Below are positions 22,926 through 34,966 of a DNA stretch of 64,000 nucleotides, piece after piece. Both the position numbers and the translations under genes were made by a program. The stretch spans positions 7,192,001-7,256,000 of the forward strand of contig CAJQUN010000024.1 of NCBI GenBank assembly GCA_907163345.1, in the 5' to 3' direction. The notes below the pieces were generated by a model that ran no database searches, was not told where the DNA came from, and saw only the letters and a list, made by a program, of their open reading frames with translations. Within the stretch, counting starts at the first letter, position 1. The number at the start of each line of letters is the position of its first letter. Origin of the DNA: Haberlea rhodopensis (Eukaryota > Streptophyta > Magnoliopsida > Lamiales > Gesneriaceae).

Positions 22926-25473
22926 TCATTTCGTCCTGACCTTCAAATCGTCCCCCTGCTCATAATATTGTTCCTTGACATTGCCATATGACGCAACAAT
23001 CTGCAAATAAAAGAGAAGACTCGAGTGATATAGTTTCTAATGTAATATTAAACAAAGTTAACAAGACAAATACCATAAACTGTATTGTTCACCAAGAGCT
23101 CAAAAACAGGACTCATATAGAAGCAAATCAAATTAAGTCAACATAAAGAAGAAATCAGCAAATGAATGTTTTTTTCAATATTTCTATTATCCACATGTGC
23201 ATCAATTCTAGAAAGTTAAAATCCAGTTCAATCTGCTAAGTTAATAGCACGCACTCCTTCAACATGTAGAAATCCAGAATGGAAATTAAATTTGAGAGAT
23301 TTGTTAAAAACAAAAACTCCATAAATTTGCAGGTGTTTTCTACTGTGGCATGCCTATTTTGGCAAAGGAGCTGAAGAAAATATCACAAGAAGTTACTTGC
23401 AAAACATCCACGAGGTTTGAGTTTCACAAGGAATACTTTTAAAGAGGGGAGACTGGATACTAACTATCCATGCAAATTGTAATTATTATTGATGTGACTC
23501 GTGATTTTTGAGTATAAGGTAGAATAAAGTGTTAATGAAAAATAACGATAAACACACCAAGTTTTTTTACGTGGAAAACCCTCAAATTGAGAGAAAAACC
23601 ACGGGACCTAGTCCAGTATAAAACTTCGCTATAAACGTTGATGATTTACAAGACTTTCTGGACACAAATTACAATCGCTCAATGACTTATACGAATATTT
23701 TTGAGAAATAATAAAAAAGACCGAACAGACATGAATTTGCTCTCTTCGGAGTCTTTTTGCCCAGAAAATTCCAACCTCTTCTACGATGACATCCGCGGGT
23801 ATTTATAGGACTATTCCTAGTGATTGGCTTGCGGTGGATCCGGAACACGATGTCCTCTGATCGTGGCTTGACTGGAGCCCATAGTGTCCGAGAAATCCGC
23901 GCCCCATTACTGCACGTTTATTCACGCCGGTTAATTTGTTGGTTATTCCCGGGTCTTCCGCTAATCTTTGACCATAGAACCGAGGAGGGTTTAGCAGCTG
24001 TTCGGTAAAACCCTGCTCGGTGCTATCTGCTCGGTGTATGACTTGTTCGGCTATTGAGGAGATTTTACCCGATGAAGTCAATATGTCATATGACATCAAT
24101 TATGTATAAGAGGATAAAAATAAACATTATCTCGGCGAAATGTCCGAGAATATAGTATATATTTAGGTTAGCCCCAATGATAGTAGGGATTCAAAAACAG
24201 AGGGGGGAAATGATTGTGGTGGTTGAACGTAAGAAGAACATACTTGGATTATATTTTCTTCATAGTCGATTATGTTATAGATGGCTTCAAAAAAATTTGC
24301 ATTATCAAGTGATTTATCGTATCTGAGGAATAAAGCATTCAATATTGATGTGTATGTATTAACTTCAAACTAACACCATGGGTAGAAGAATTATATGTCT
24401 AGGTAACTTGACTAGTGGTACAAAACTTTTCAACATGAAATTCAAGAAGACCATCAATTGGAGTTTCCACAAATAATTGGTTGTGAAAAATTATCCCTGA
24501 TATTTCAAGTACCTCAATTGACATTTGTGTACACCAACTCTGACATTTCAATCGTCTTTCAATCTCCTCAGCAGTTTAGATGCCCATCGCCGGACACGTC
24601 TTTTCAATGTATAACCAGCAAAAACTCCAGCAAGAAAAAAAAAAGCGCAAAGCTTTGAGCAAGTCCAAAGTGATACCATTTGTCTGCATTAGAGATCCAT
24701 CTTTAAAACATACATGTGCTTTCACTAATTTTTTTTTCCTCTCCACACTTAAACAGATGCACGTACAATTTATGATATATTTGGACCAAAAGATTTTGTA
24801 ATTAATTATTTAGGGTCTTCATCCATTATTTCAAAACGTCAAGAATTTTTCAACAAAATGAAAATCACTGTTTGAGTGTTATGCAATCTAGCAATGTGCC
24901 AAAAAATTGAATTATTTACTCCGCTATGAAGCTTTCTTTCATGCTAAATCAAAACCAAGATTTCTAAATACATAACTAACAACTATTCACCCCATACAAA
25001 TAAAATCTGACTAAATTTCTCAAGTTAAAGAGTTTTTTAAGCCAAATCAAAAACGAGCAAATATTCATGAACCAATAATGGCATTATAAGTCCTACAAAC
25101 CCTTCAAATTCAAAAAAAAATAAAAAATCAACTTTAATCTGTCGTTTTCTAGAAATTGTAACTTTCACAAGCTTAACATACGTTTTTGCAGTCCGCTGCT
25201 CGTACAAATGCCATCTTCCTATTCTCTTGACAACCAAATAACAACAAGGGGGTGAAGACTGGAGAGGCTTTCTTACCTCGGTGGTCGGATCAACAACAAG
25301 CGAGACTGGTCAGCTGAACAACCGGCAGAGGATCCAATACCAGATGATGAAGAAGAAGAAGAAGACTCCAATCCTTTCGATTTTTCTAAAGACGAAGCTA
25401 AGGAGCTGATTTTTACCGTTGATTCTTGAGCCTGGGCCATTGCACTCCGATAAGCTTTCTGTAGCCCCTCCAT
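22926..25473 (-). CDS. Small two-exon gene of unknown function, frame uncertain
   Basis: Exon 1 is 25473-25277, starting at ATG (MEGLQKAYRSAMAQAQE), with a Ser-rich tract and a clean GAG/gtaaga donor. Exon 2 starts at 23000 after TTTGCAG. With standard splicing the frame runs ...IRPPRLLRHMAMSRNN and stops at 22943 (about 84 residues). In the alternative frame the same junction gives LVVDPTTE then IVASYGNVKEQYYEQGDD, stopping at 22926. This looks far more like a real C-terminus, but an in-frame TGA lies just upstream in exon 1. A one-base deletion near 25,290-25,300 would reconcile the two. The N-terminal half could form a helix. I do not recognise a function. The 2.3 kb intron contains a dispersed repeat. 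Confidence 0.55.
23480..24170. repeat. Dispersed transposon-like repeat in an intron
   Basis: The sequence includes ACACACCAAG, TTTACGTGGAAAACCC and CCACGGGACCTAGTCC, followed by about 550 bp of GC-richer DNA. A second relative lies at about 26,510-27,000 (CACCAAGATTTTTACGTG, ATGGGACCTAGTCC). The phrase is common in plant interspersed repeats. Terminal repeats were not delimited, so the class is open. Confidence 0.45.
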
Positions 25474-25479
25474 TTTCAC

Positions 25480-26509
25480 ATCACCAAAATGGGTTTCGGT
25501 ATCAAGGGTTTGTAAAAGAAATTGATTTATTCATCGTACTATCTTATGGAATTTTCTTCTTTAAAAAAAAATCATCCATATATAAATTAATAAAGTTGGA
25601 TGTTTGTGTATATATATACACACAAATAATATGAATACAATTTCAAAATAATTCGTTTGACTCGAAAATAACGAAGAATGGCCAAAATATAAACTATTTT
25701 CACTTCACAGTTTTCAATACCAAAAAAAAAAGTTATTAATGATGAAAAATCTCATCTTAATTAATCAATTTAAATTATTCCTCGTTTGTATACGTCCATC
25801 CTGACTTTAACTGATAACGAATAAGGTCCTCATTATCAAAACTTAAATATGAAGAAATTTCTATCTATTTGTGTGTGTAATGTCAGATATACAACATGAT
25901 GTGTCTTATAGTGTATGATCGATCACAAGTGATTAAACCATATTTATACATAATACGAAAATTATTATTGTACCAAATTCTTACTTGGATAACCCGTGTC
26001 ATTGAATAATGGTGCAAGCGGTCGAACATCGACACAAACTGAAGTATTCTCGACCCGACCTCCTAGTGCAATCCCGACCTAACCTCCAACCAAAATTGTT
26101 CTATGGGAATTTTGCATCATTCCCACCAAAATCTCAGACAAAGACATGTCGGATTACAAAAAGTCTATATGTAAACATATCATCTCACATACAATTGTTG
26201 TTTTTATCTAAGAAAAAACACGTACAAATTAAAAACATTAAAAACACGTACACTTTAGATATGAAATTTGACTACCTAGATGATAAAATTAAATTCAGGT
26301 TAATTTATTGAACAAATTTTAAATAATTTTTACAAAAATTATGTATATAACATTAAAAACAAAAAGGTAATTTGTGTATATTGATTAATGGAATCTAACT
26401 TCCATGTGCTTCCTCAATCCATCTCCAATTAATGCACGATGACTTGAGCATCATCAGTGCTTCATATTTGTTACCTTAGGTTTTGGTTCGTTTTTTTTGC
26501 AACAATGAT
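25480..26509. other. Intergenic, no gene recognised
   Basis: This is AT-rich DNA upstream of the small gene at 25473. Short open frames have no recognisable family. Confidence 0.5.
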
Positions 26510-27726
26510 TTAATATTCAAAAATTAAATGAAACACCAAGATTTTTACGTGAAAAGGGGAAAAACTATGGGACCTAGTCCAATATGAATCTTATAATATC
26601 AAGAATTTACAATAGTTGTTTTTGTACAACAATGGACGAGAAAATTTCAATCCAAACAAAATGGGGGAGAGGGAAAGGGCCCGCCGCCAAGAGGCGATGA
26701 TCCTCATCTCTCTTCAACCCTACAGTTCCTTCTTTTATTTAAACAAAATGGGCTTTGATAAAAATGGGTCATTTTGTTTAAGGCTAACGGGCCATATAAT
26801 TAGGAAAATAGGCCAGACTAGATGGGCCCAGGAAAATGGGTCGAGTCCACCAAGTTCAGGTTCAAACCGCACCGGGATAATATCGGGGTATCACAAGTAT
26901 CCCCTCTCTAGTCGAGCTAAAGTGATGTTATCTCGACTCAGACTGGTCAGGTAAGGACCCGGATCGATAGTCACTTCAAATGTCAAACCATGACCTGATG
27001 TTGCGAAGTAACCACTGAGAGGCGGAATCCCAAGCATCGTGCCGAGTTCCAAAGTTATGCTGTCGGTAGAGCTATGACAATTCGAATGTCGATCCTTGAT
27101 AAAAATATGCGGCTTATATAGCCCATACGAGGAACCAGTGTAATCATAATACCAAACTCCTATCAATAATAGTAGGTCGTATTGGGCAGTAGGAATCCGA
27201 ACTGAAGCTACTACAATCGAGAATTCCGAGTTGACAAAGGTGATCGAGAGACCCGATGTGATAAAATTGAGCTGAGAAACAAATAAACACATATCCGAAC
27301 TCCAGGAATAAGAAATATTCCGAGCAGATAAAACAAATACGGACTCAGCATGTGATTATGTAGAGCGAATAAACTTCGTATCAACTCGCGAAATATAAAG
27401 CCTGAGCTGAGCAAATTAATAAAGTCGAGCATTATGTGTGATTCACTAAGGAGTGGATAAAGCTTGTTTGAATTTCGAAACCGAACAGGACTGACATGTT
27501 TATCTTGGCGGGGCCGACCTGATATGAACAAATAATGCTCGCCCGACCTAATCTGAGCTGAACTCCACATGATGAATATGAGCAAATAATGCTCGGGGAA
27601 CCTGACCTGAGCTCCGAAATAAATGAGAGCAAATAATGCTCGCCTGAATTCCATAATCAATAAAGATTAGTTCAGTTCCATAGCAGATAAAAGCTTGCCA
27701 AACTTCAGAGCTAGTAAACATCTGGA
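26510..27726. repeat. Old repetitive DNA left of the gypsy element
   Basis: It begins with a second copy of the ACGTG/GGGACCTAGTCC repeat. From about 26,880 it consists of degenerate short units such as GAGCAAATAATGCTCG and CTGAGCTCC. The same GAGCTCCAGA-style units resume to the right of the gypsy element (30936-31256), so the two stretches look like one host repeat split by it. Confidence 0.5.
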
Positions 27727-27731
27727 CATCC

Positions 27732-28735
27732 TGTGATGCCCGGTTTATTTTTGCATTTAATTATTTGTTTAAATGGTAAGTTATGAGATAATTTACGTGA
27801 TTTAAGTTCTTGGGCCCCTTATGTTGGGCCGGGTCGGATTTATTGATCATGGACGAAATTGTTAGTATAATTAATTGTTGGGGACTCATGTTAATTTTAT
27901 TATTAATAGCATTAAAGATTTTATTGAAAGGTTTAAATTGAAACATGAGATTTTTCATGCATAAATGTACTCGATCATGTATTGGCATGTACAGATGATG
28001 ATTATGCTTTTTGGAGTGTCACTTGGCATATCTTGATGTGTGTATATGCTATGACTTGAGCTTATTGAATTAGTAAGAAGACTAGCTTGATGAGATAATT
28101 GTTTTGGGTGTTTTAAGCATGTTGGGTGTTAAATGGAGGTTTGTCTTGGGAAGTTGAATTATGTAATGTTATGAGCATGGCTTTGTGTTTGAATGTAAGA
28201 TTATGTCCATCAAGTATTGGTTAAGAATCGATCCTTAAACTTTTGAGTTCGTCTAGAGTCTTCTTGGGCTCTCGGACAACAAGGAGGGTGACTTGACGGT
28301 AAACACAGATTATAAGGTACGTAGTGACGTACGAGCAGGCATACTTATTATGAGGTACTTACACATTCATATATTCATGAATTATTAAATGTCATTATGG
28401 AAAGTAAGAAATGTATATGTGTGTTGAGTATGACATATGTGGCATGGTGGATACGTATTTGTACGTGACCCGAAAATATGAATATGTATATATGTATGTG
28501 TGGTATGAGGGATGCGTAGTTATGCGTGATCCGAGTATACGAGCTGAGTATTGATGCTGGGGCATGATCAATATGAGAAAATGTCGAGAATGGGATAGAT
28601 TGATAGGCAGGATCATATGCGATATGAAATTGTTTATGATTAAGCATGTAATGATTCTTTAAAAGAATGAATTTTTTTATACTCATACGACGTCATAAAT
28701 GCACTAATGACGAGTTAAGTGGTTGGGGCCTTACA
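27732..28735 (+). repeat. 5' LTR of the gypsy element
   Basis: The LTR starts TGTGATGCCCGG and ends GGGGCCTTACA. It is preceded by CATCC. Confidence 0.93.
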
Positions 28736-28739
28736 TTAG

Positions 28740-28752
28740 TGGTATCAGAGCA
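28740..28752 (+). other. Primer binding site of the gypsy element
   Basis: TGGTATCAGAGCA lies four bases after the LTR end and matches initiator methionine tRNA. Confidence 0.85.
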
Positions 28753-29645
28753 GTGGTTAGTTCTTTGGGATGTTTAATGGCCTAGGGATGTGTTGATAGA
28801 CATGTATATCACATACTTTTATGCATGATCGTAGTTTTCTGTCATTGTGACATGACGCCTGCTATGTGCATTTTCTGATATGAAGCAATGAAAATTGATG
28901 TTATTGCTAACCATTGTGATTGCAGGATCGTAGGAGATACGATGAACATACACAATGAGGGGGTATGGTTGAAAAGCCTCGAGTATGGTAACTCGTTTTA
29001 TTTATATCATTAGCTTGACTATGGTGAAAATGATAATGCCTTTTAAGGTGCGTGATGAATGACATCGCTGACGGTAATTAACGTTGATGATAAGTGGATG
29101 TTGTTACTAGTAGAGGGATAAATGCGTTTTATTGAGTTGACTTTTGTGTACATGTTATGTATATGTATGTGCAGTGCTGAGAAATCTGATTTTACAGGAG
29201 AAATCAGAAAATGAGACATGATATCTGAGGATAGGAAATGGCAGGCAATCCTTTGGTTGTTGTGCGTATAATGTTGATATACGTGTGAGAATTACTAATG
29301 GGCTTTCTAGTAATTGCATTGCGCCAAATAATAACCAGAATATGATATATGAGAAGTTGATGTTTAAGGGCTCAAGAGTACCATTATTTCATACAGACAA
29401 GGGTGATGTGCGATATGACGAGGTTGATATATATTGCATAAATTTGCAACCACACAGGTATGAGGGTAATTATACGATAAAAGGTTGGTGTATCGTTATA
29501 CATTCTGATATACACGTGATATGCATGGATTGCATGATTTAGCGATTATATGATGATGTTAATCTTGTAATGATTTACATGACATGGTACTAATATATGT
29601 TAGCTCATTAGATGCTAATGTTGGGATATGGTAATGTGACGTGAT

Positions 29646-29852
29646 TTGCAGCCTTCTGAGGTACAGTTGGATTCTGATGTCTCTTATGTTGAGCGTCCTA
29701 TTTGGATTCTGGATCGGGCCGATCTTAAACTTTGCAGTAAAGTGATTCCTATGGTTAAAGTCCAGTGGGAGAGACGTGGTGTCGAGGAGGCAACGTGGGA
29801 AACGGAGCAACACATGTTACTACACTATCCTGAGCTATTTGCTGGTATGTAA
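29646..29852 (+). pseudogene. pol: Gypsy polyprotein C-terminal remnant (integrase tail/chromodomain region)
   Basis: The frame reads YVERPIWILDRADLKL, then IPMVKVQWERRGVEEATWE and HYPELF. This is the characteristic end of Ty3/gypsy chromovirus integrases just before the chromodomain or end of pol, and best resembles the Tekay/Del lineage. No RT, RNase H, protease or gag is recognisable in the remaining interior (28753-29645). Confidence 0.75.
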
Positions 29853-29924
29853 ATATTTACTTTGGTTTTTCTGGTAAGCGTGTATTCAAATTTCGGGGTC
29901 GAAATCTTATTAGTAGGGGAGAAC

Positions 29925-30930
29925 TGTGATGCCCGGTTTATTTTTGCATTTAATTATTTGTTTAAATGGTAAGTTATGAGATAATTTACGTGATTTAAGT
30001 TCTTGGGCCCCTTATGTTGGGCCGGGTCAGATTTATTGATCATGGACGAAATTGTTAGTATAATTAATTGTTGGGGACTCATGTTAATTTTATTATTAAT
30101 AGCATTAAAGATTTTATTGAAAGGTTTAAATTGAAACATGAGATTTGTTCATGCATAAATGTACTCGATCATGTATTGGCATGTACAGATGATGATTATG
30201 CTTTTTGGAGTGTCACTTGGCATATCTTGATGTGTGTATATGCTATGACTTGAGGTTATTGAATTAGTAAGAAGACTAGCTTGATGAGATAATTGTTTTG
30301 GGTGTTATAAGCATGTTGGGTGTTAAATGGAGGTTTGTCTTGGGAAGTTGAATTATGTAATGTTATGCGCATGGCTTTGTGTTTGAATGTGAGATTATGT
30401 CCATCAAGTATTGGTTAAGAATTGACCCTTAAACTTTTGAGTTCGTATAGAGTCTTCTTGGGCTCTCGGACAACAAGGAGGGTGACTTGACGGTAAACAC
30501 AGATTATAAGGTGCGTAGTGACGTACGAGCAGGTATACTTATTATGAGGTACTTACACATTCATATATTCATGAATTATTAAATGTCATTATGGAAAGTA
30601 AGAAATGTATATGTGTGTTGAGTATGACATATGTGGCATTGTGGATACGTATTTGTACGTGATCCGAAAATATGAATATGTATATATGTATGTGTGGTAT
30701 GAGGGATGCGTAGTTATACGTGATCCGAGTATACGAGCTGAGTATTGATGCAGGGGCATGATCAATATGAGAAAATGTCGAGAATGGGATAGATTGATAG
30801 GCAGGATCATATGCGATATGAAATTGTTTATGCTTAAGCATGTAATGATTCTTTAAAAGAATAATTTTTTTTTATACTCATACGACGTCATAAATGCACT
30901 AATGACGAGTTAAGTGGTTGGGGCCTTACA
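29925..30930 (+). repeat. 3' LTR of the gypsy element
   Basis: It starts TGTGATGCCCGG after the purine-rich tract TAGTAGGGGAGAAC and ends GGGGCCTTACA. CATCC follows. Confidence 0.93.
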
Positions 30931-30935
30931 CATCC

Positions 30936-31256
30936 AGAGTTTAATAAATATGTCGCGCTGACCAAACAAAATACAGCTGAGCTCCAAAGATAATCCGTAT
31001 TCAGAGCAAATAAACCCTGGCTGATCTGAGCTACATAAGTAATATCGAGCCGATGAGTAAATAAGCTGATGTGAGCTCCAGAGACGCTATATATCGAGTA
31101 AATAACACTTCCAAGAGCTCTCAAAATAATAAAGTCACGCGCTGAGTAATTAGATACAGCCGAGCTCCAGAGAAAATCAATATGGAGCAAACAAGACTCC
31201 AGAGTGTCGAAACTGAGCTGGTATGTCTTGCAAGGATGGTTATCTCCGGCGGGATG
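30936..31256. repeat. Continuation of the old repeat right of the gypsy element
   Basis: Units such as CTGAGCTCCA and GAGCAAATAA match those left of 27726. This supports one interrupted repeat. Confidence 0.45.
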
Positions 31257-31605
31257 ACCTTTTTTCTAGGCAGGGCTGACCTATAATAATAAGTACAAAT
31301 AATTCTATGTATATAATTAAATATTGAACAGTGCTGACATGTTATCTTAGTAGGGCTGACCTGCAATAATACCTAGAAATAATTTTAAGTATATAATTAA
31401 ATCTTAAACAAGGCTGACCAGTTATCTGAGCAGGGCTGACCTGCAATCACAGCTAGAAATACTTCTAGATATATAATTAAATCTTAAACACGGCTGACCT
31501 GTTATCTTAGCAGGGCTGACCTACAATAACAACTAGAAATAATTCTAAGTATATAATTAAATCTTAAACATGGCTGATATGCTATCTTAGCAGAGCTTTC
31601 TTCAT
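31257..31605. repeat. Tandem repeat, 80-bp period, about 4.3 copies
   Basis: The anchor GGGCTGACC recurs at 31273, 31353, 31433 and 31513, with a degenerate form at 31593. The spacing is exactly 80 bp each time. Each unit also carries AAATAATTCTA, GTATATAATTAAAT and TTATCTTAGCAG. No indels accumulate between units, so the array is young or homogenised. Confidence 0.88.
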
Positions 31606-31621
31606 TAGGGCATCCTCGGAT

Positions 31622-31948
31622 CTATACTTTTTCTCCAAGGATTGCCACAATTCCTTGGCCGTCTTCACTAGACAATACACATTGTATAATGTGTTGTCCA
31701 GTCCGTTGAGAATATAATTTTTTCACAGGAAATCGCTTTTGATTCCACGCAACAACCGCATCCATCTTTTGGTTGTCGGTTTCACTCTCCATAATAGTAG
31801 GAGCATCCTCATTGAGGAATCTTGCCAACCCCAAGGTTGTCAAATAAAACAACATCTTTTGTTGCCATCGCTTGAAATCGTTTCCATTGAACTTTTCAGG
31901 TCTTTCACCATGATGAACTCGAGTCGTTGTTGCACTCGACGAAGCCAT
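31622..31948 (-). pseudogene. gag: copia-3 gag N-terminal fragment
   Basis: The frame begins MASSSATTTRVHHGE, then PEKFNGNDFKRWQQKM and FYLTTLGLARFLNED, a typical copia gag N-terminus. It is nearly identical to copia-2 gag. The later part drifts out of frame and the rest of gag-pol is absent. Confidence 0.85.
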
Positions 31949-31972
31949 TTGTTGCTAATATTGTCTTAAGAT

Positions 31973-32522
31973 TGCAGTATACAATTTTATGATTGTGTAT
32001 CTTAGGAAAGTAACAAGCAAAAACAACAAATAGCTTTGTATTAGAAATGCTGAGGCGAGATTTGGAATCTCTGTCCTTAAGATAATATTGTCCCGCTACG
32101 GTGCTAACGGTTTATTTTGGCAATTTGTCTCCCAAGATACAACGACTATGATTTGTGATATGAGCATTCCAAATCACAAATCATTTAAACCACAAAGGTC
32201 TAAAAACGCTCAACCATAACAATGATGAAAACTCACAAAATTACTTAAATTTTTATCTTCAAATATGATGTGAATTTTGAAATTCCATATCAAAACAAGT
32301 GGGATTATGTTGTATATATAGTGAACCAAAAACAAGTTCGAATGGACACCATTTGGAGGCACTATATCGCTAAAAATCGTACCTTAAATGTGAATGGACG
32401 TACTATTTCACAAAACAGATACAGTGCTCGATCGATCGAGCTACTGTTCACGAAAACAACGATTTTTCTGGCCCGCTCGATCGATCGAGCATAAAAAAAT
32501 TTAATTATTTTCTTTTCCAACA
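31973..32522 (-). repeat. LTR of copia-3
   Basis: It aligns with the copia-2 LTRs (AAGTGTATCT..., CTAACGGTTT, GGCAATTTGTCTCCCAAGAT). It contains CGATCGATCGAG palindromes (about 32,428-32,441 and 32,477-32,490). Its minus-strand start is TGTTGGAAAAG. Confidence 0.8.
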
Positions 32523-34385
32523 GGAATATCTTCATCTTTTCGATTGTTTCAATAACTCACCCAAATCAAAAGCCTGTTACAAATCAATGCAATCTTCCAT
32601 TGAGATAATTCTCACAATCCTCGGATTTTATCTATCAATTTTCAAACATGTAGTCATACTAATCCGATTTAGTTAGTACATGCTTTTATTTTTTCGAGGA
32701 TTAAAGCTCACGTCTTATATATGAGAGTCATCGTTCGGCTCAAAGGTTTAGTATTATGAGAGCCATTCAACTCAGACACTGTAGATGAAATGGAACCAAG
32801 ATTTGATGAAGGCCTTGTGGCCCAACTGACGCTAGCATCAATAAAAAGTTCGAGGTCTTGGGTTTGAGCATCATCCCCTCACCGTTTTCCCTATAGTTTT
32901 AATAGTTGCTAAAAAATGGATTCAAGATTCAAAAATTATAATTATGTCAACAATAAACATAGAGGTGTGGGAAGAGGGATCATCGAGTTATTACCTAATT
33001 TGAGAGGAGTGGTTGTCTGAATTTGGATGGAATGATTTTGGATTTGAGAAATGATTTGAAATGAGTCCAGATATGGATTTGAAATCCACTACAATGATTT
33101 AAAAAATAATTAATTGATCCAATTATTTAAAAACCATCCTCAAATTGATTTACATAAACAAAAAAATAGATTTAAAATCATTAACTTAAAATCCATCGAT
33201 CCAAATATACTGAGAAACTGGTGATACATTCTAAAAACAATTCGAACTTTAAAACCAACCGTAGCTGACTAACATACATATCGCTATACAATATTATAAG
33301 CATGAATTGAAATATAAAAAATAAACTTGATTTATATAAAGATTTAGAATAAAACAATATGAAATCATGTTACCATAGACAGATTTACTTTAAGGTAAGG
33401 GAGGCAAGTGCCCCCTTGCTAGAAAAATCTTTTTTTTTTTTACCTTACATAAAAATGTTTTTTTTTTATAAAAAATTGCATTTTTAGCCCCCTCAAAAAT
33501 TATAATTTACCTCTCAAAAATATAATTTTGCCCCTTGAATTTTTTTTGACCCCTTAAAGTTTTTTTTACCCACATTGTGTATTTTAAAATTTTTTAGCCT
33601 CCCTTATTAGTTTTTTTGTGTCCGCCACACAGTATACGTTCTCGTCCATTCACCGATGTAGACCATAATTTCTCAATAGCGAGACCAGCATAAACATTTG
33701 AATATTTTTTTATGACTACATAAGTTTTATTTCTTAATTATTTTGAGGTTATTATATTTAAGAATGAAATTAAGATATAGTATCTAATTTGTTTTTTTTT
33801 AGATTATTACATTTTGGGCCCTAATTTGTCATAATATAGTAAATTCAGGGGGGGTTATAATATACAATAATCAATTGACTAGATAGCAGATTCAAATATT
33901 TTATTATTATTTTTTAAAAATATTATTGAATTTGTCAATTCACCATTTTTTAAAAAAAATAAAAATTTCAGAATTCACTACCATGAACGGCAGGGACGAA
34001 ATTTTTTAGTACTTTTAAAAAAAATTACAGTTTTGCCCTCAAAAATCATATTTTATTTTAAAAAAACTTATATTTTACCCCCAAAAATTATATTTTGACA
34101 TCTTGAAATTTTTTAACAAAAAGCAACTGCTCCAACTCTTCGATCCATTGATGACACTCCAATAGATACTTCTCATATCTGGCAACAATTTGGTCAGTCG
34201 GGATCACCAGATGAGTTTAAGCATAACAATAAGCGGAAGACATAAACTTACAAGATTTACCCTAGTAAGTGCGAGCCAACTAGGAATAGCCTAACTTAAG
34301 GATAAGGAGATAATATCGTTCGAATTGTTGTCAGGAAAAGCGTTTTTAGTGGCGGACCGAGCCGTGTGTATATATATATATATGT
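32523..34385. other. Intergenic with decayed transposon remnants
   Basis: No gene is recognised. At about 33,375-33,620 and 34,000-34,120 there are runs of CCCC(T)CAAAAATTATA-type units and GGCAAGTGCCCCC. These resemble non-autonomous hAT ends related to the CAGGGGCG family seen at 57.8 kb. A TA run at about 34,368-34,385 borders copia-2. Confidence 0.4.
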
Positions 34386-34966
34386 TGTTGTATATAATTT
34401 CTCTCAAAGTGTATCTCAGGAAAAAAATAACAGTGGCTTCAAAAAAGCTTTTATTGTCGAGGCAAGATTTGTAATCTCCGTCCTTAAGACAATATTGTCC
34501 CGCTATGGTACTAACGGTTTGCTATGGCAATTTGTCTCCCAAGATACAACGACTATGACTTGTGATAGGAGCACTCCAAATCACAAGTCCTCAAACCACA
34601 AATGTTCAAAACACTCAATTTGATGAACAACAAATGCTCTCAAATTTCACTAAAAAATTTGGTAATGATTTCGAAAATCTCTTTGAAATCAAGTGGGTTC
34701 ATGTTGGTTATATAGTAGACCAAAAATCATGTCCAAAGGACACCATTTGGAGGCACCATTTGGCCAAAAATCGCATCCCAAACATGAATGGACAAACCAT
34801 TTCTCAATTCTGAAACATGGCTCGATCGATCGAGCACCCCGCTCGATCGATCGCGCTCCTGTAGCAAACTAATCAACAAAGTTCTGGTCCGCTCGATCGA
34901 TCGAGCAACTGTGCTCGATCATCGAGCCTTTAAATTTTTTATTCAAACTCGTTTTTTTTTCCAACA
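34386..34966 (-). repeat. 3' LTR of copia-2
   Basis: On the minus strand it starts TGTTGGAAAAAAAAACGAG at 34966 and ends ATATACAACA at 34386. The adjoining polypurine tract (GGGGGAT, 34973-34967) fixes the border. It carries three complete CTCGATCGATCG palindromic cores and one incomplete copy at 34,810-34,930. Confidence 0.9.

Larger units (their letters stand above)
27732..30930 (+). mobile_element. Ty3/gypsy LTR retrotransposon with deleted interior
   Basis: LTRs of about 1,004-1,006 bp flank an interior of only 1,189 bp. The 5-bp target duplication CATCC (27727-27731 and 30931-30935) is perfect. The PBS matches initiator tRNA-Met, and the only recognisable coding trace is the C-terminal end of a gypsy polyprotein. 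The LTRs differ at about 17 positions by eye, so insertion is recent. The element cannot encode its own RT or integrase. It could be an internally deleted copy or a LARD-like non-autonomous element. Confidence 0.93.
31606..32522 (-). mobile_element. Truncated Ty1/copia piece (copia-3): gag start plus 5' LTR
   Basis: A minus-strand gag N-terminus (31622-31948) is followed to the right by a 550-bp LTR. The interior beyond the first roughly 110 gag codons is missing and the piece abuts the 80-bp tandem array. Its gag and LTR are close relatives of copia-2 at 34.4-42.9 kb. Confidence 0.8.

Noticed and set aside
25037..25237. Minus-strand frame beginning MVVKRIGRWHLYEQRT
   Set aside because: It lies in the intron of the small gene, has no recognisable family, and AT-rich composition explains it.
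28375..28686. Paired 90-103 residue frames repeated in both gypsy LTRs
   Set aside because: They occur because the LTRs are duplicates. The translation is low-complexity Ile/His/Thr-rich and resembles no protein.
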